Counted from the first letter of the stretch, positions 43,083 through 55,562 are shown. The stretch: DNA of 64,000 nucleotides from Yersinia proxima (GCF_902170785.1 NZ_CABHYG010000016.1:310001-374000), one strand, 5' to 3'. A program made the numbers and translations. Notes: a model not told the origin generated them from the letters alone.

Positions 43083-44402
43083 TTATTGCTTGGCGGCAAC
43101 GACCTGACGACAGCACAGGCGATCGTACAACCCTACGACGACGAATACCAGTAGGGATGGTGATAACCATGCCAGACCTTGCTCAGCCAATGGCAGGTGC
43201 TGAGTCCATTCCGGCAGATATTGTGCAAAGGTCGAGGCCTTTACCGCATCAAGGATACCGAATAATAAACTGACCAACATGACCGGAGCCACAATACGTG
43301 GGGCATGGTGCCACCAGCGCAAAGTGAAACTCATCAGTACCAGCACAATGCATGGCGGGTAAATTGCCGTCAGCACCGGAATGGAAATCTGTATCAGATG
43401 GCTCAGTCCTAAATTCGATACCATCATTGAGAAGATACCGAGGATAAACACCAGTGTACGGTATGACAGCGGCAAATACTGGGCAAAGAATTCAGCGCAG
43501 GCACAGGTCAGCCCCACCGCAGTCACCATACAGGCGATGAAAATCAACGCAGCCAGGAATACGCTACCTAAACCACCGAAGGTATGCTGAACATAGGCAT
43601 GCAATACCACGGCACCATTTTGCGCATCGGGCACCAAACCACCGCTGCTTGAACCCAACTTAAACAAGCTCAGATAAACCAGCGTCAAACCGATACCGGC
43701 AATCAAGCCAGCCCAAATGGTATAGCGCGTCAGCAATCCAGCAGAAACCACACCACGTGAACGTGCTGCATTGACGATGACGATACCGAACACCAAAGCG
43801 CCCAAGGTATCCATGGTCAAATAGCCATTGACGAAACCAGAAGAAAATGCGGCATTCTGATATGCATCAGTAGCCGGAATCAGGGGGCCAGCAGGCCAAA
43901 TCAAAGCCGCGATACCCAAAATAGCCAGCGCTAAAATTTTCAGTGGTGCGAGAATATGCCCGACCGTATCGAGCAAACGCCCCGGATACAGAGAAATCCC
44001 GATAACCAGCGCAAAGTAAAGCACACTGTAAATAAACAGTGGCAGCGGGCCATCACCCGTTAAAGGCGCAATACCAACCTCAAAGGAAACTGTTGCAGTG
44101 CGTGGAGTGGCAAATAGAGGACCCACGGCCAGATAACAAACAGTTGCCAGTACCAGGCCAGCACCGCGACCAATTGGGGTACTCAGAGCATCAATACCGC
44201 CGCCCACTCGAGCCAGCGCGATAACAGTAATGACCGGTAATCCAACGGCGGTAATCAGGAAGCCCAAAGCAGCCCACCACACATGTTCACCCGATTGCAA
44301 ACCAACCATCGGCGGGAAGATGATATTGCCAGCCCCAACGAATAAGGCAAAGGTCATAAAACCTAATGCCATAATATCTTTAGACGATAAACGATGACTC
44401 AT
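43083..44402 (-). CDS. brnQ: BrnQ, branched-chain amino acid carrier
   Basis: Inner-membrane LIV-II transporter for Leu, Ile and Val coupled to cations. The 439 residues with 12 helices match E. coli BrnQ closely: [39 protein letters not shown] and [16 protein letters not shown]. Upstream of proY on the same strand. Confidence 0.96.
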   Translation of the reverse strand: MSHRLSSKDIMALGFMTFALFVGAGNIIFPPMVGLQSGEHVWWAALGFLITAVGLPVITVIALARVGGGIDALSTPIGRGAGLVLATVCYLAVGPLFATPRTATVSFEVGIAPLTGDGPLPLFIYSVLYFALVIGISLYPGRLLDTVGHILAPLKILALAILGIAALIWPAGPLIPATDAYQNAAFSSGFVNGYLTMDTLGALVFGIVIVNAARSRGVVSAGLLTRYTIWAGLIAGIGLTLVYLSLFKLGSSSGGLVPDAQNGAVVLHAYVQHTFGGLGSVFLAALIFIACMVTAVGLTCACAEFFAQYLPLSYRTLVFILGIFSMMVSNLGLSHLIQISIPVLTAIYPPCIVLVLMSFTLRWWHHAPRIVAPVMLVSLLFGILDAVKASTFAQYLPEWTQHLPLAEQGLAWLSPSLLVFVVVGLYDRLCCRQVVAAKQ

Positions 44403-44768
44403 AGTGATGTGTGTTGCCTAGTTAAATGATCAAAAGAAAAAGTCCTAAGTTGTGGTCTTTCCGACGTGATCGAAACAATACAAAGCTCTGATAAACGCAA
44501 ACTCCGGCGGTTAATAAGCAATCTATTTCGTCAGTATGCAGTGTTTTTGAAGTTATTTGCAGGTGGAATAGGCCAACAACGGCGGTAAGTAGACCGTTTA
44601 TAGCGGAGAAAGGCAAGTCGGGATCACAAAAGCAGAGTCTTCATCCATACAATATTTAAAAAGCAGTTAATCATGCCAGATTTTGAGAAATACGCATCAT
44701 ATGATTTGTATCATTTATATCCAACCGTTAACAATTTACGGCTAATACTCTCTAACAATCCAGCCATA
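44403..44768. other. PstS-like gene to brnQ gap
   Basis: About 365 bases. It must hold the brnQ promoter. I saw no convincing terminator for the phoB-phoR-pstS-like operon and no real gene; a 64-codon minus-strand frame (44422-44616) lacks a ribosome site. Confidence 0.4.
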
Positions 44769-45761
44769 TTAATAGGCAAAACCCAACTCTTGTCGAGTGT
44801 GATTCAGGATCTCTGGGGGCAAGGGCAAATAGCCGTCATGAGTCACACGCTTTTGCCCTTCTGGTGACAAAACGCGCTCAAGAAATGCCGCCGTCAAAGG
44901 CTCTAGCGGCTGGCCCGGTGCTTTATTGATATAAATATACAGGTAGCGAGCTAGGGGATAGCGGCCATTTTTAACATTCTCAGCCGTTGGCATCACATAC
45001 TCCTGCCCGTTCGTCGACAAGGACAACGACTTAACACCACTATTACGAAAACCGATACTGGCGTAACCCATGCCATTCAATGAACCGGCGACAGCTTGCA
45101 CAACAGAAGCAGAACCAGGCAACTCATTGATATTATTTGAAAAATCACCACCACACAGTACCCGTTGTTTGAAAAAACCATAAGTGCCGGAGGCTGAATT
45201 TCGGCTATAGCGTTGTATCGAGCGCTCAGCCCAGCGCCCTTTTAGCCCAAGTCCACCAAAACGTTGGACGCGATGGGACTCCCCACAACGACGATTTTGC
45301 GAAAATACAGCATCAAGCTGAGATAAGGTGAGTTTATCCAGTGGATTATCCTGATGGACAAAAACTACCAATGCATCCACTGCGACAGGAACAGCAAGTG
45401 GTGGATAGCCATAACGCTCAGTAAATGCCGTGATTTCTGCCGCTTTCATTGGCCGGCTCATCGGGCCAAGTTGAGCGGTCCCTGCTGCCAGTGCCGCGGG
45501 AGCAGTTGAGGAACCTGCCGCCTGTATTTGCAAATTAACGCCGGGGTAATGATGATTGAAATCATCAGCCCATAAAGACATCAAGTTAGCTAAAGTGTCA
45601 GAACCGACACTGGAAAGATTACCAGACAGAGTATCTGGCTTTGGCGCATCGACCACTGTGGCTGGCGATACCGCGACAGGGAGTGCCAGGACGCCGCAGC
45701 TAAATCCTAGCAGAGCATGCAACAGCGCTAGTTTTCCCCATCTCATCAGTTTGCTATCCAT
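44769..45761 (-). CDS. PstS-family phosphate-binding protein
   Basis: Predicted periplasmic substrate-binding protein of 330 residues with a signal peptide (LALLHALLGFSCGVLALP). The PstS signatures are SVGSDTLANLM, QAAGSSTAPAAL and SRNSASGTYGFFK, whose Ser/Asp/Gly groups bind phosphate. It starts 6 bases after phoR, so it is the third gene of the phoB-phoR operon and should be induced by phosphate starvation. E. coli has nothing between phoR and brnQ. The start may be 45746 instead. No permease genes are nearby. Confidence 0.85.
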   Translation of the reverse strand: MDSKLMRWGKLALLHALLGFSCGVLALPVAVSPATVVDAPKPDTLSGNLSSVGSDTLANLMSLWADDFNHHYPGVNLQIQAAGSSTAPAALAAGTAQLGPMSRPMKAAEITAFTERYGYPPLAVPVAVDALVVFVHQDNPLDKLTLSQLDAVFSQNRRCGESHRVQRFGGLGLKGRWAERSIQRYSRNSASGTYGFFKQRVLCGGDFSNNINELPGSASVVQAVAGSLNGMGYASIGFRNSGVKSLSLSTNGQEYVMPTAENVKNGRYPLARYLYIYINKAPGQPLEPLTAAFLERVLSPEGQKRVTHDGYLPLPPEILNHTRQELGFAY

Positions 45762-45767
45762 ACAGTC

Positions 45768-47084
45768 TTAGGATTTGACTGCATTCTCGGTTAAAACCGT
45801 CGGAACAATCAACCGATTCGGTAAGGTAAAGATAAATCTCGTCCCCAGGCCGATTTCGCTCATCACATCCAAACGCGCATCGTGATGGCTCAAAGCATGC
45901 TTCACAATGGCCAACCCCAAGCCACTACCACCGGTTTGCCTTGAGCGGGCTTTGTCCACCCGATAGAAGCGCTCGGTCAGGCGTGGCACATGTTCAGGGC
46001 CAATACCTGGCCCATTGTCACTCACCTGAAATTGCGCCCCTTGTGGGGTTCGCTGCCAACACACCTCAATTTGGGTGCCATCAGGTGTGTGATTGACTGC
46101 ATTATAAACCAGATTGGAAACCGCGCTGCGCAATTGATCTTCGTTGCCGAATACCTTCAGTTGATCATTAATGCGGAAAGTAATCTCATGACGCCCATTA
46201 CTCAGTGCTTGTACTTCGTGTTGCAGCATTTTCAGCATGCGCGGAATATCGACCTGCTCATTCATATCCACATTAGGTGCAGCTTCAATTCGCGATAACG
46301 TCAATAATTGTTTTACCAGCCCATCCATGCGCTTGGTCTGTTCTTGCATCGTCCCTAGCGCTTTATCTCGTAATGGCCCGACCAACTCTTGGTCGTGCAT
46401 CATTTCCAGATATCCCTGTAACACCGTCAAGGGAGTGCGCAGCTCGTGGCTCACATTGGCAAAGAAATTACGCCGCGCCCCTTCCAACTGACGCATTTGG
46501 GTGACATCACGAGCCACCATAAGCAATTGCCCTTCTGAATAAGGCATCACCCGGAACTCAACGTAATAACCATTATTGAGTTGCAGAGTCAGTGGGCGGG
46601 AAAATTCTTGCTGCTGCAAATATTGACTAAATTCGGGATAACGCAGCAAGTTGAGAATATGTTGGCCATTATCCTCCGGCCAACGGAAGCCGAGTAATTG
46701 CTGAGCCAAACCATTACACCAGAAAATATTACCATCAACGGTTGTCATAACCACCGCGTCGGGTAAAGACTCAGCACCACTACGGAAGCGTTTGATAAGT
46801 AAAGCCAACTCACGACGCCGACGGCGATTTCTCAATTGCATCTGGTACAAACCGTAAAATAACGGCTCCCAACTCCAACGCCCTGAAGGTGGCGTCATGC
46901 TGCGGTCTAACCACAGCCAGTGAGATAATTTGAGTTGGTTATAGAAATTCCACACCAGCGCTGCAATAACCGAGACTAATAATAGCCATGGAAGGTATCC
47001 AATAAAGGCACCTAACAGCAATGCGGGCAGACAAAAAAGAGCCAGCTCTAAAGCCAGCGTTTTCCATGATAATCGTTCTAACAC
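45768..47084 (-). CDS. phoR: PhoR, phosphate regulon sensor kinase
   Basis: Inner-membrane histidine kinase/phosphatase that sets PhoB phosphorylation by phosphate supply through PstSCAB-PhoU. The 438 residues include two N-terminal membrane helices, a PAS domain near 96-190 and the H box [12 protein letters not shown]. The catalytic domain carries [17 protein letters not shown] and [13 protein letters not shown] start, as the ATG options are internal. Downstream of phoB by 24 bases. Confidence 0.97.
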   Translation of the reverse strand: MLERLSWKTLALELALFCLPALLLGAFIGYLPWLLLVSVIAALVWNFYNQLKLSHWLWLDRSMTPPSGRWSWEPLFYGLYQMQLRNRRRRRELALLIKRFRSGAESLPDAVVMTTVDGNIFWCNGLAQQLLGFRWPEDNGQHILNLLRYPEFSQYLQQQEFSRPLTLQLNNGYYVEFRVMPYSEGQLLMVARDVTQMRQLEGARRNFFANVSHELRTPLTVLQGYLEMMHDQELVGPLRDKALGTMQEQTKRMDGLVKQLLTLSRIEAAPNVDMNEQVDIPRMLKMLQHEVQALSNGRHEITFRINDQLKVFGNEDQLRSAVSNLVYNAVNHTPDGTQIEVCWQRTPQGAQFQVSDNGPGIGPEHVPRLTERFYRVDKARSRQTGGSGLGLAIVKHALSHHDARLDVMSEIGLGTRFIFTLPNRLIVPTVLTENAVKS

Positions 47085-47108
47085 AACGAATTCTCCGGCA
47101 CTGAAAAC

Positions 47109-47798
47109 TCAGTAGCGCGTTGAGAAACGGTATCCGGTTCCCCGGACAGTTTGTACCATTCGGTCATGGCCATCAATTTCCAGCGCCTTACGTAGCCGAC
47201 GGATATGCACGTCAACGGTGCGATCTTCTACATAAACGTTAGTGCCCCAAACATAATTAAGCAACTGTTCACGGCTGTAAACGCGCTCAGGATGAGTCAT
47301 GAAAAAGTGCAATAACTTGAATTCGGTCGGCCCCATATCCAACGCTTGCTCATTGGCCATAACCCGATGCGAGGAGGGATCAAGACTCAACCCTTGCATT
47401 TCAATCACTTCTTCAACCGCCATTGGTGATATCCGGCGCATAACCGCTTTGATACGCGCCACTAGCTCTTTGGGTGAAAAAGGCTTGGTAATATAGTCAT
47501 CCGCACCCACTTCCAAACCACGCACTCTGTCTTCTTCTTCGCCACGGGCTGTCAGCATCATCACCGGAATATCTCGGGTCAGCGCTTCACGTTTCATATG
47601 TTTAATAAACTGAATACCCGAGCCGCCAGGTAACATCCAGTCCAACAACACTAAATCAGGGTAAGGCTCGGACAAACGAGTTACTGCACTGTCGTAATCC
47701 TCGGCTTCTAACGGTTGGTAGCCATTCTGTTCCAACACAAAGCACACCATCTCACGGATTGGTGCTTCATCTTCAACTACCAGTATGCGTCTTGCCAT
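47109..47798 (-). CDS. phoB: PhoB, phosphate regulon response regulator
   Basis: OmpR-family activator binding Pho boxes. The ATG at 47798 ([18 protein letters not shown]) gives 229 residues, as in E. coli. The phosphorylated Asp is D53 in [10 protein letters not shown]. The winged-helix DNA-binding domain contains [13 protein letters not shown] and [13 protein letters not shown] Pho box lies 55-80 bases upstream, so it is self-activated. Divergent from sbcDC. Confidence 0.98.
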   Translation of the reverse strand: MARRILVVEDEAPIREMVCFVLEQNGYQPLEAEDYDSAVTRLSEPYPDLVLLDWMLPGGSGIQFIKHMKREALTRDIPVMMLTARGEEEDRVRGLEVGADDYITKPFSPKELVARIKAVMRRISPMAVEEVIEMQGLSLDPSSHRVMANEQALDMGPTEFKLLHFFMTHPERVYSREQLLNYVWGTNVYVEDRTVDVHIRRLRKALEIDGHDRMVQTVRGTGYRFSTRY

Positions 47799-47849
47799 CA
47801 TCAACCCTGCCAGTAAGTTAGTGGTCACTATTTGATTTCGGAAGCCATT

Positions 47850-47880
47850 ATGCGTCAGTTTTGTGACATTTTTATGAAAA
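47850..47880 (-). promoter_or_regulatory. Pho box in the phoB promoter
   Basis: On the minus strand TTTTCATAAAA-ATGTCACAAAA-CTGACGCATAA repeats an 11-base unit close to the PhoB consensus CTGTCATAAAT. It nearly matches the E. coli phoB promoter, as I recall it, including the CATAAT -10 at its end. Confidence 0.85.
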
Positions 47881-48066
47881 ACATCCCCCTCTTGCAAGCA
47901 ATAAGCATAGTGATAAATTTCATGATAAATGCAAAATGCAGCACTCAAGTTTGCGAGGCGTCTCGGAGATTTTCTTCACAACCTTTTTTTAGCCGCGACA
48001 TCCAGCAGGCAGCGTTTATAATCAGCGCCATTATCTTTAAAGGCAACCTGCCCTAGCGGGAGATTT

Positions 48067-49305
48067 ATGCGCATTATTCATACCTCTGACTGGCATTTGG
48101 GCCAGCATTTCTTTACCAAAAGTCGTGCGGCTGAACATCAGGCATTCCTGCACTGGCTTATAGAACAGATCAAAGAAAATCAGGTAGATGCGCTGATTGT
48201 GGCCGGTGATATTTTTGATACCGGCTCCCCACCCAGCTATGCACGTGAGCTATATAACCGTTTCGTGGTTGAACTGCAACCGACAAACTGCCAGTTGGTT
48301 GTTTTGGGGGGCAACCATGATTCAGTATCAACGCTGAATGAATCTCGCGGCTTGCTTTCTTATTTGAATACCACAGTTATTTCCTGTGCCAGCAGCAATC
48401 TGGATCAACAGGTTATTATTTTGAAAGACCGCCAAAATCACCCTGCGGCGCTGCTGTGCGCGATTCCCTTTTTACGTCCACGGGATCTAGTCACCAGTCA
48501 GGCGGGTGAATCCGGTGGTCAGAAGCAACTGGCGTTGCAGGAGGCGATTGCTGCCCACTATCAGGCGCTCTATCAGCGAGCCGTCGAGCTGCGTACCGAG
48601 TTAGGCCTGCCCTTGCCGATTATTGCTACCGGACATTTAACTACGGTGGGTGTCACTACCTCGGACTCGGTTCGTGATATTTACATCGGCACATTGGATG
48701 CTTTTCCGGCTCACGCTTTCCCTCCGGCAGATTATATTGCTCTGGGCCATATTCACCGTGCTCAGCAAGTGGCAAAAACCGAACATATCCGTTATAGCGG
48801 CTCGCCAATTGCACTGAGTTTTGATGAGTTGAGCAAAGAGAAAAGTGTTTATCTGGTGGAGTTTACCCAGCAGACATTAGCCTCAGTGACCCCGCTCTTC
48901 ATCCCACAATTTCAGCCAATGCAATTAATCAAAGGCGACTTAGCGCAAATAGAGCAACAGTTGGCTAAATTTGCCGACCACCAGGGGTTACCGGTGTGGC
49001 TGGATATCGAAGTTGCCACACAAGATTATCTTACTGATATTCAAAGGCGAATTCAGGCATTAGCCGCAGAACTCCCCGTTGAGGTGGTGCTCTTACGCCG
49101 TAGCAAAGAGCAGCGTAATAACAGTATTGAGCGGCAGGAAAAGGAAACACTTAATGAACTGAGTGTCACTGATGTATTTGAACGCCGGCTGGCGCTAGAG
49201 GCGGATTTAGCCGAACCACGCCAAGAGCGCATGCGACAGATGTTTAATCTGGTGGTTGAAGATATCACGCAAGGTAAAGATGCCGCAGAGGAGCAATCTG
49301 CATGA
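48067..49305 (+). CDS. sbcD: SbcD, nuclease subunit of SbcCD
   Basis: Mre11-type metallophosphoesterase of the SbcCD complex that cuts hairpins and protein-blocked DNA ends. The 412 residues start with the metal-binding [29 protein letters not shown] and LGHIHRAQ follow. Its TGA overlaps the ATG of sbcC (ATGA). Confidence 0.97.
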   Translation: MRIIHTSDWHLGQHFFTKSRAAEHQAFLHWLIEQIKENQVDALIVAGDIFDTGSPPSYARELYNRFVVELQPTNCQLVVLGGNHDSVSTLNESRGLLSYLNTTVISCASSNLDQQVIILKDRQNHPAALLCAIPFLRPRDLVTSQAGESGGQKQLALQEAIAAHYQALYQRAVELRTELGLPLPIIATGHLTTVGVTTSDSVRDIYIGTLDAFPAHAFPPADYIALGHIHRAQQVAKTEHIRYSGSPIALSFDELSKEKSVYLVEFTQQTLASVTPLFIPQFQPMQLIKGDLAQIEQQLAKFADHQGLPVWLDIEVATQDYLTDIQRRIQALAAELPVEVVLLRRSKEQRNNSIERQEKETLNELSVTDVFERRLALEADLAEPRQERMRQMFNLVVEDITQGKDAAEEQSA

Positions 49306-52300
49306 GAATTTTAAGTCTACGGCTGAAAAACATTAATTCTCTACAGGGTGAATGGAAGATAGATTTCACCGCCGAACCTTTTGCCAGCAACGGTTTATTC
49401 GCGATAACCGGCCCGACTGGGGCAGGGAAAACCACTCTGCTCGATGCTATTTGTCTCGCGTTATACCACCAAACCCCGCGTTTGAATGTCACCCCCAGCC
49501 ACAACGAACTGATGACTCGCCACACGGCGGAGTCACTGGCTGAAGTCGAGTTTGAAGTAAAAGGAACGCGTTACCGTGCTTTCTGGAGCCAGCGGCGTGC
49601 TAAAAACAGCCCGAAAGGGAATCTCCAGGCACCTAAAGTCGAGCTGGCATTGTGCGAAAATGGCAAGATTCTGGCCGATAAAGTACGCGATAAACTCGAT
49701 ATGGTTGCGGCGATTACCGGGCTGGATTTTGGCCGTTTTACCAAATCAATGATGCTGTCGCAGGGGCAATTTGCTGCTTTTCTCAATGCAGACGCCAATG
49801 ACCGCGCGGAATTATTGGAAGAATTAACTGGCACGGACATCTATGGTCGGCTATCTGAATATGTATTTGAGCAACATAAGCAAGCCAAGATCGCACTGGA
49901 TGCATTGCATCAACGCGCCAGCGGTATTGAGTTACTAAATGAAGAACAGCGTGCAGTTCTGACGCAACAATTAGATGAACTCAGTGAACAAGAAAAGCAA
50001 GTTACCTCTGAGCAACAGGTCAATCAAAAGCAAATAAACTGGCTCATCGGTTGGCAGCAACAACAACAAAATGTATTGGAATATCAACAAAAACAGAAAA
50101 TAATTGAGCAAGAATATCAACAAGCGCAACCCGAACTGCAACGGTTGGCCCGTAGTGAACCGGCAGAAAAGTTGCAACCTTTACTGCGCGACTGTTCCCG
50201 TAGCCTACAGGACTTGCAGCAGATACAACTGCGCATTACCACGCTGACACAGCAGCAACAACAACTTCAGACACAACTGACGCCATTGGCTCAGGCGCTG
50301 GAACAAGCCAATCTTGCCCGCCAACAACACGCGGCTAATCAGCATGAACAAGAAACACTGATCGAGCAAAAAGTCATTCCGCTGGATAACCTTATTGCTC
50401 AACAGCAGCACTCATTAATGCTGATTGGTACACAACTGGAACAATTGCGCGCCAAAGAACAGCAAGGTAAACAACAGCTTAAGCTGAACGAACAACAGCT
50501 AAAACAAACTCACCAGCGCCTGCAACAACTGACTGAGTACACCCAGCAGCATACTCACCATAAACACTGGGAAAAAAACCTGCCTTTGTGGCGTGAACAG
50601 TTCCGTCAACTACAAGTGCAGCAGCAACAATCCGTTGAAAGTGAGCTGCAGTTGCAGCAACAAGTCACGTTACTCGCGACCTTACAACAGCAAATTGACA
50701 CCCTGAATGAACAAGATAAGCTGCAACAAGTGGCCTTAATACAAGCTCACTCGCAGACCGATAATATTCAGCATCAATTGTCAGCCCTTGAGCAACAACA
50801 ACCTTCTGCGCAGTTACGTCAACAACTGAGCGAATTGCAGCAACAACGGCCTGTGCGTCAGCAATTAGCGGCATTATCACCATTGGTGCAGCAAGTTCAG
50901 GCATTGCATGATAAACAGCAACAGCTGTTTATTAGCCAGCAGCAACAGCTAAAACTGCTTGAGCAACAATTAGCTGAAAAACGTCAGTTATATAAACAAC
51001 AAAAACAGCATCTAACTGATCTGGAAACTTTGCATGAGCGCGAAAAACAAATCGTCCGATTAGAATCGGAAAGAGCCAAATTGCAACCAGGAGAAGCATG
51101 CCCATTATGCGGTGCATTGGATCACCCGGCGATTACCGAGTATCAGGCCGTAAACCCCTCAGAAACGGCGGTGCGAGTAGAAGAACTGCGGCTTCAGGTT
51201 GAGCAACTTTTCACGGCGGGAACAGAATTACGTACTCAGGTTACAAGTATGCAGCAACAACAGTTGCGTCTGGAGCAAGAGTTACAGCACAGCCAGCAGC
51301 AACTGACTGATTATCACCAGCAATGGCATGCACTGACACAACCACTAACGCTAACATTTGCGTTGAATGAACCTGAGGCCTTAATAACCTGGTTGGAACA
51401 ACAAGAACAATCAGAGCAAGCCTGTCAGCTAAAACTGGCTGAATATGAAAAAATTAATCAGCAATATCAACAAGCCAAAGATATTCTGACTCAAGCAGAA
51501 CAGCAGCAGCAAAAACATCAGCAGCAATTAGCCCTAATTAGTCAGCGACAACAAGATGCCGGACAAGCGCACCAAAAGTTACATGTACAGTATCAACACC
51601 AACTGGTTGAATTGGCAAAAACACGCCAAGACTTAAGCCATACTCTGGCTGAATTATCGCTATCAATGCCTGAAGCAGACCAACAACAGAGCTGGCTGGC
51701 ACTGCGAGAAGAGGAAAATCAGCGCTGGCACCAGTATCTGCAGGAACAACAACAGTTGGCTCTAGGGCAAAAAACGCTGGAAACGCAGATTGAAAATGAA
51801 CGTCGCCACTTGCAAGAATGCATTGATCAGTTATCTGCACTCACGCAACAACATCAACTGGCCGAAACGCTGTTGCAGCAACAAAAGCAACAACGCGAGG
51901 CGCTATTTGGTGACCGCAGTGTGGTTGAAGCCCGCCAGTTATTACGCCAACAGCAGCAGCAAGACGAACTGACTCAACAAAACGCAGCACAAGCCCTGCA
52001 ACAGACACAATCGCAACTCAACTTGCTATCCGGCGAACTGGCGGGGCTAGAACAGCAGCGCAACCAAAATCAACAACGAGCTACCGCGGCCCAAGCTGAA
52101 TTACAACAAGCACTGGTGAACAGTGAATTCGATGATGAAGCCGCATTAACCGCCGCACTGCTGAGTGAAGAAGAAAGGCAGCGTTTGCAGCGATTGCAAC
52201 AACAGCTGAGTGAGCGCCAGCAACAAGCCAATATCCGTCACCAACAAGCCAGTGAAGCATTGGCTCAACTGATACAATCTTGCCCTGATGGTGTCGATCA

Positions 52301-52991
52301 AACATCTGAATTGGCGGTATTACAGCGGCAATCAGAACAATTACTGGCACAACTGAAAGCCAATACCTTACGGCAAGGTGAATTGCGCAATCAGTTGGAA
52401 AACGACAGGGTTCGCCGTCGCAACCAGCATGCACTGTTTGAGCAAATTGAACATAGTCAGCAACAATACGATGACTGGAGCTATCTCAATCACTTAATTG
52501 GTTCGAAAGAAGGGGATAAATTCCGCAAATTTGCACAAGGTCTGACACTCGATCATTTAGTCTATTTGGCCAACAAGCAACTCAGCCGTCTACATGGGCG
52601 CTATCAGTTACAGCGTAAAACCAGTGATGCGCTGGAACTGCAAGTGGTGGATACCTGGCAAGCGGATGCTATCCGTGACACCCGAACTTTGTCAGGGGGG
52701 GAAAGTTTCCTGGTCAGCTTAGCTCTGGCTTTGGCACTATCAGATCTCGTCAGCCATAAAACCAGTATTGACTCACTATTCCTCGATGAAGGCTTTGGCA
52801 CATTGGATGCGGAAACTCTGGATATTGCACTGGATGCCCTTGATAGCCTGAATGCATCGGGTAAAACCATTGGCGTGATCAGCCATGTCGAGGCGATGAA
52901 AGACAGAATCCCAGTGCAAATTAAAGTGAAAAAAGTCAACGGATTGGGTGTTAGCCGCTTAGATAACATCTTCCGAGTCAATCAAGACTAA
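49302..52991 (+). CDS. sbcC: SbcC, ATPase subunit of SbcCD
   Basis: Rad50-type SMC-like ATPase. The 1229-residue chain (E. coli 1048) has Walker [15 protein letters not shown] near residue 35-48. Two long coiled coils flank the zinc hook CPLC at 600-603. The C-terminal head has the signature [18 protein letters not shown] and Walker [17 protein letters not shown]. The coiled coils are very rich in glutamine (runs of CAA/CAG), which accounts for the extra length. Overlaps sbcD by four bases. Confidence 0.97.
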   Translation: MRILSLRLKNINSLQGEWKIDFTAEPFASNGLFAITGPTGAGKTTLLDAICLALYHQTPRLNVTPSHNELMTRHTAESLAEVEFEVKGTRYRAFWSQRRAKNSPKGNLQAPKVELALCENGKILADKVRDKLDMVAAITGLDFGRFTKSMMLSQGQFAAFLNADANDRAELLEELTGTDIYGRLSEYVFEQHKQAKIALDALHQRASGIELLNEEQRAVLTQQLDELSEQEKQVTSEQQVNQKQINWLIGWQQQQQNVLEYQQKQKIIEQEYQQAQPELQRLARSEPAEKLQPLLRDCSRSLQDLQQIQLRITTLTQQQQQLQTQLTPLAQALEQANLARQQHAANQHEQETLIEQKVIPLDNLIAQQQHSLMLIGTQLEQLRAKEQQGKQQLKLNEQQLKQTHQRLQQLTEYTQQHTHHKHWEKNLPLWREQFRQLQVQQQQSVESELQLQQQVTLLATLQQQIDTLNEQDKLQQVALIQAHSQTDNIQHQLSALEQQQPSAQLRQQLSELQQQRPVRQQLAALSPLVQQVQALHDKQQQLFISQQQQLKLLEQQLAEKRQLYKQQKQHLTDLETLHEREKQIVRLESERAKLQPGEACPLCGALDHPAITEYQAVNPSETAVRVEELRLQVEQLFTAGTELRTQVTSMQQQQLRLEQELQHSQQQLTDYHQQWHALTQPLTLTFALNEPEALITWLEQQEQSEQACQLKLAEYEKINQQYQQAKDILTQAEQQQQKHQQQLALISQRQQDAGQAHQKLHVQYQHQLVELAKTRQDLSHTLAELSLSMPEADQQQSWLALREEENQRWHQYLQEQQQLALGQKTLETQIENERRHLQECIDQLSALTQQHQLAETLLQQQKQQREALFGDRSVVEARQLLRQQQQQDELTQQNAAQALQQTQSQLNLLSGELAGLEQQRNQNQQRATAAQAELQQALVNSEFDDEAALTAALLSEEERQRLQRLQQQLSERQQQANIRHQQASEALAQLIQSCPDGVDQTSELAVLQRQSEQLLAQLKANTLRQGELRNQLENDRVRRRNQHALFEQIEHSQQQYDDWSYLNHLIGSKEGDKFRKFAQGLTLDHLVYLANKQLSRLHGRYQLQRKTSDALELQVVDTWQADAIRDTRTLSGGESFLVSLALALALSDLVSHKTSIDSLFLDEGFGTLDAETLDIALDALDSLNASGKTIGVISHVEAMKDRIPVQIKVKKVNGLGVSRLDNIFRVNQD

Positions 52992-52997
52992 GCATTT

Positions 52998-53098
52998 AGA
53001 GTTACAGCAAGTGAGCAAATCCCGATGAACTTATTTATAACTAAGATCAAATATAAGTAAGTGATTCGGGTGCGCGAGCACAGCTAACAACGCTGTGG
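52998..53098 (+). repeat. ERIC element, copy E (enlarged loop)
   Basis: A copy of the ERIC core, ATCCCGATGAACTTAT / ATAAGTAAGTGATTCGGG, in which the central loop is enlarged by about 17 AT-rich bases. It has GAGTTACAGC and AGCTAACAACGCTGT arms like copy C but lacks the terminal TATCCCC ends. It occupies nearly all of the gap between convergent sbcC and mak. Confidence 0.82.
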
Positions 53099-53100
53099 CG

Positions 53101-54015
53101 TTAAGGACGAAGGGCAGGCCACAACCAAGCGGCCCCGCGCACCCCACTAGAGTCCCCATGCACAGCTTTGCGAATCGGAGTTTCACATTCACCACCAAAT
53201 ACCCAAGGGCTAATTAACGCAGGTAATGTTTTATACAATCGATCAACATTGCTCATCCCGCCACCTAATACCACAACATCAGGGTCAAACAGGTTGATAA
53301 CATGGGCTAATGACTTGGCCAAGCGGCGCTCGTAATTGACCATCACCTGCTCAGCCAACACATCACCTTGTTCAACTAACGCCATAATCTCATGGCCCTT
53401 AAGTGGCTGACCACTCAGGCGAAAATAATCCGTAGCAAAACCTGTTCCAGAGACAAAGGTCTCAATACAGCCTGATTTTCCGCAATAACAAGCCACTTCC
53501 TGTTGATATTTGCGCTCCTCATCATCCTGCCACGGTAATGGGTTATGCCCCCACTCGCCGGCGATACCATTGCCGCCAGCATGTACACGCCCATCAATGG
53601 CAATACCTGAACCACAACCCGTACCAATAATGACCGCAAATACCAAATGCTTTCCAGCACCTGCACCATCCGTTGCCTCCGATACTGCAAGGCAATTTGC
53701 GTCATTCGCCAGACGCACCGGGCGAGAGAGTAGCGTTGACAGGTCTTTATCCAGCGCTTGTCCATTCAGCCAAACTGAATTGGCATTTTTCACCTTTCCG
53801 GTGAAAGGAGAAAGTGTCCCTGGGATACCCACGCCAACACTGCCCTGCTCCCCAGTAACCTTTTCTGCATCGGCAACTAATGCCGCAATCGCCTGTAAGG
53901 TTTTTTGATAATCATGACGCGGGGTGTCGACCCTTTTACGAAAAAGCTCCAGCCCATCATTTGCTAAAGCAATAACTTCTATTTTGGTGCCACCCAGATC
54001 TATACCAATGCGCAT
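53101..54015 (-). CDS. mak: Mak, ROK-family fructokinase
   Basis: Cytoplasmic sugar kinase (fructose, mannose). The 304 residues start with the phosphate motif [23 protein letters not shown] and the ROK zinc motif [15 protein letters not shown] with upstream GEWGHNP are conserved. Gene order sbcC-mak-rdgC resembles E. coli, except that araJ is absent. Confidence 0.94.
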   Translation of the reverse strand: MRIGIDLGGTKIEVIALANDGLELFRKRVDTPRHDYQKTLQAIAALVADAEKVTGEQGSVGVGIPGTLSPFTGKVKNANSVWLNGQALDKDLSTLLSRPVRLANDANCLAVSEATDGAGAGKHLVFAVIIGTGCGSGIAIDGRVHAGGNGIAGEWGHNPLPWQDDEERKYQQEVACYCGKSGCIETFVSGTGFATDYFRLSGQPLKGHEIMALVEQGDVLAEQVMVNYERRLAKSLAHVINLFDPDVVVLGGGMSNVDRLYKTLPALISPWVFGGECETPIRKAVHGDSSGVRGAAWLWPALRP

Positions 54016-54291
54016 AGCGCCTTACCTCATCGACAGGATTATTTAATGATAATAAAAACAGCTCCTTTTAGTTTGGACAATACCTTGCTACGACACAATC
54101 TCTGTCACGCGCAATTTTGCGTTTTGTCGTATTTGAATCCTGTGAGATATGAATCAGCTTCAGTGAGTTACCCCGCAGCACTGTTTTTTTCTTATTCTTT
54201 TACTAGGGGTCAACGCCTCAATTCGTTATCATGCCGCCCTGCGTTTGATTAACTCGCGCGCTCCAGGCGCGCCCGAGCCAGGGATAACACT

Positions 54292-55203
54292 ATGCTGTGG
54301 TTTAAGAATTTAATGGTTTACCGTTTGAGCCGGGAAGTTTCGCTGTCTGCGGATGAAATGGAGAAACAGTTAAGTGCCTTCAGTTTCACACCATGTGGCA
54401 GTCAGGATATGGCAAAAACCGGTTGGGTATCACCGATGGGTTCACACAGCGATGCCTTAACCCATACGGTTAATGGCCAAATCGTCATTTGTGCGCGCAA
54501 AGAAGAGAAAATCTTGCCATCTCCGGTCATTAAGCAAGAGTTGCAAGCCAAAATTGAACGGTTGGAAGGTGAACAACATCGCAAGCTGAAGAAAACTGAA
54601 AAAGACTCATTAAAAGATGAGGTTTTGCACAGTTTATTGCCACGTGCATTTAGCCGTTTTAACCAAACTTTCTTATGGATTGATACCGTCAATGACCTGA
54701 TTATGGTCGATGCGGCCAGTGCCAAGCGTGCTGAAGATACCCTGGCATTACTGCGTAAAAGCCTGGGCTCTTTACCGGTCGTTCCACTGACGTTAGAAAA
54801 TCCGATTGAACTGACTTTAACTGAGTGGGTTCGTAGCAAAGAATTACCGTCAGGCTTTGCACTGATGGATGAAGCTGAATTGAAAGCTATTCTGGAAGAT
54901 GGTGGCGTGATCCGTTGTAAGAAACAGGATCTGTTCAGTGATGAAATCGCGGTGCATATAGAAGCGGGTAAATTGGTGACTAAGCTGGCGCTGGATTGGC
55001 AAGAGCGTGTTCAACTCGTTCTGTCCGATGATGGCTCGCTAAAACGCCTCAAATTCTCTGACACTCTACGTGAACAAAACGAAGATATTGATCGGGAAGA
55101 TTTTGCTCAACGTTTTGATGCCGATTTTATTCTGATGACCAGCGAGTTGGCTGCTCTGATTAAAAATCTGATTGAAGCCTTGGGTGGCGAAGCCCAACAC
55201 TAA
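54292..55203 (+). CDS. rdgC: RdgC, recombination-associated DNA-binding protein
   Basis: Ring-shaped dimer that binds double-stranded DNA and limits RecA loading. The 303 residues equal E. coli RdgC, from [15 protein letters not shown] to [11 protein letters not shown], with conserved GSHSDALTH and [16 protein letters not shown]. Monocistronic with a terminator behind. Confidence 0.97.
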   Translation: MLWFKNLMVYRLSREVSLSADEMEKQLSAFSFTPCGSQDMAKTGWVSPMGSHSDALTHTVNGQIVICARKEEKILPSPVIKQELQAKIERLEGEQHRKLKKTEKDSLKDEVLHSLLPRAFSRFNQTFLWIDTVNDLIMVDAASAKRAEDTLALLRKSLGSLPVVPLTLENPIELTLTEWVRSKELPSGFALMDEAELKAILEDGGVIRCKKQDLFSDEIAVHIEAGKLVTKLALDWQERVQLVLSDDGSLKRLKFSDTLREQNEDIDREDFAQRFDADFILMTSELAALIKNLIEALGGEAQH

Positions 55204-55235
55204 TATCGCCGTAGCTTTAAGCGCCAAATATATAA

Positions 55236-55260
55236 GCCCTCTCCACATTTGAGAGGGCAA
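55236..55260. terminator. rdgC terminator
   Basis: Stem GCCCTCTC/GAGAGGGC with a seven-base loop between convergent rdgC and ppnP. The T-run is weak on both strands. Confidence 0.65.
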
Positions 55261-55274
55261 ATTCAAAGAATAAA

Positions 55275-55562
55275 TTAACTCAAGTATTTACACAGATACG
55301 AAGATGCTTCAGCCACTTGCAGGTTAAATTCACTGTTTGCGGGGACATAGAAAGTTTCACCGGGATTGAAAACTTCCCAGCCGGATGAACCAGGGATCAA
55401 TACTTTTAAGCTACCGGTGATTACCGTCATCTCTTCCGGTTTAGCGGTACTAAAGGTGTACTCGCCCTTTTCCATCACCCCAACGCTAGCCTGTCCAATG
55501 CTGTCACTGTCAAAACCAATAGATTTCACTTTCCCGGTAAAATACTCATTAAATTTCAGCAT
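55275..55562 (-). CDS. ppnP: PpnP, pyrimidine/purine nucleoside phosphorylase (cupin)
   Basis: Small cupin-fold enzyme that splits nucleosides by phosphorolysis; formerly YaiE. The 95-residue product (E. coli 94) keeps the start [17 protein letters not shown] and the [23 protein letters not shown] block. It stands alone, convergent with rdgC. Confidence 0.95.
   Translation of the reverse strand: MLKFNEYFTGKVKSIGFDSDSIGQASVGVMEKGEYTFSTAKPEEMTVITGSLKVLIPGSSGWEVFNPGETFYVPANSEFNLQVAEASSYLCKYLS

Noticed and set aside
44422-44616. 64-codon minus-strand frame before brnQ, considered as a leader peptide
   Set aside because: No ribosome site, no run of Leu/Ile/Val codons and no attenuator hairpin behind it.
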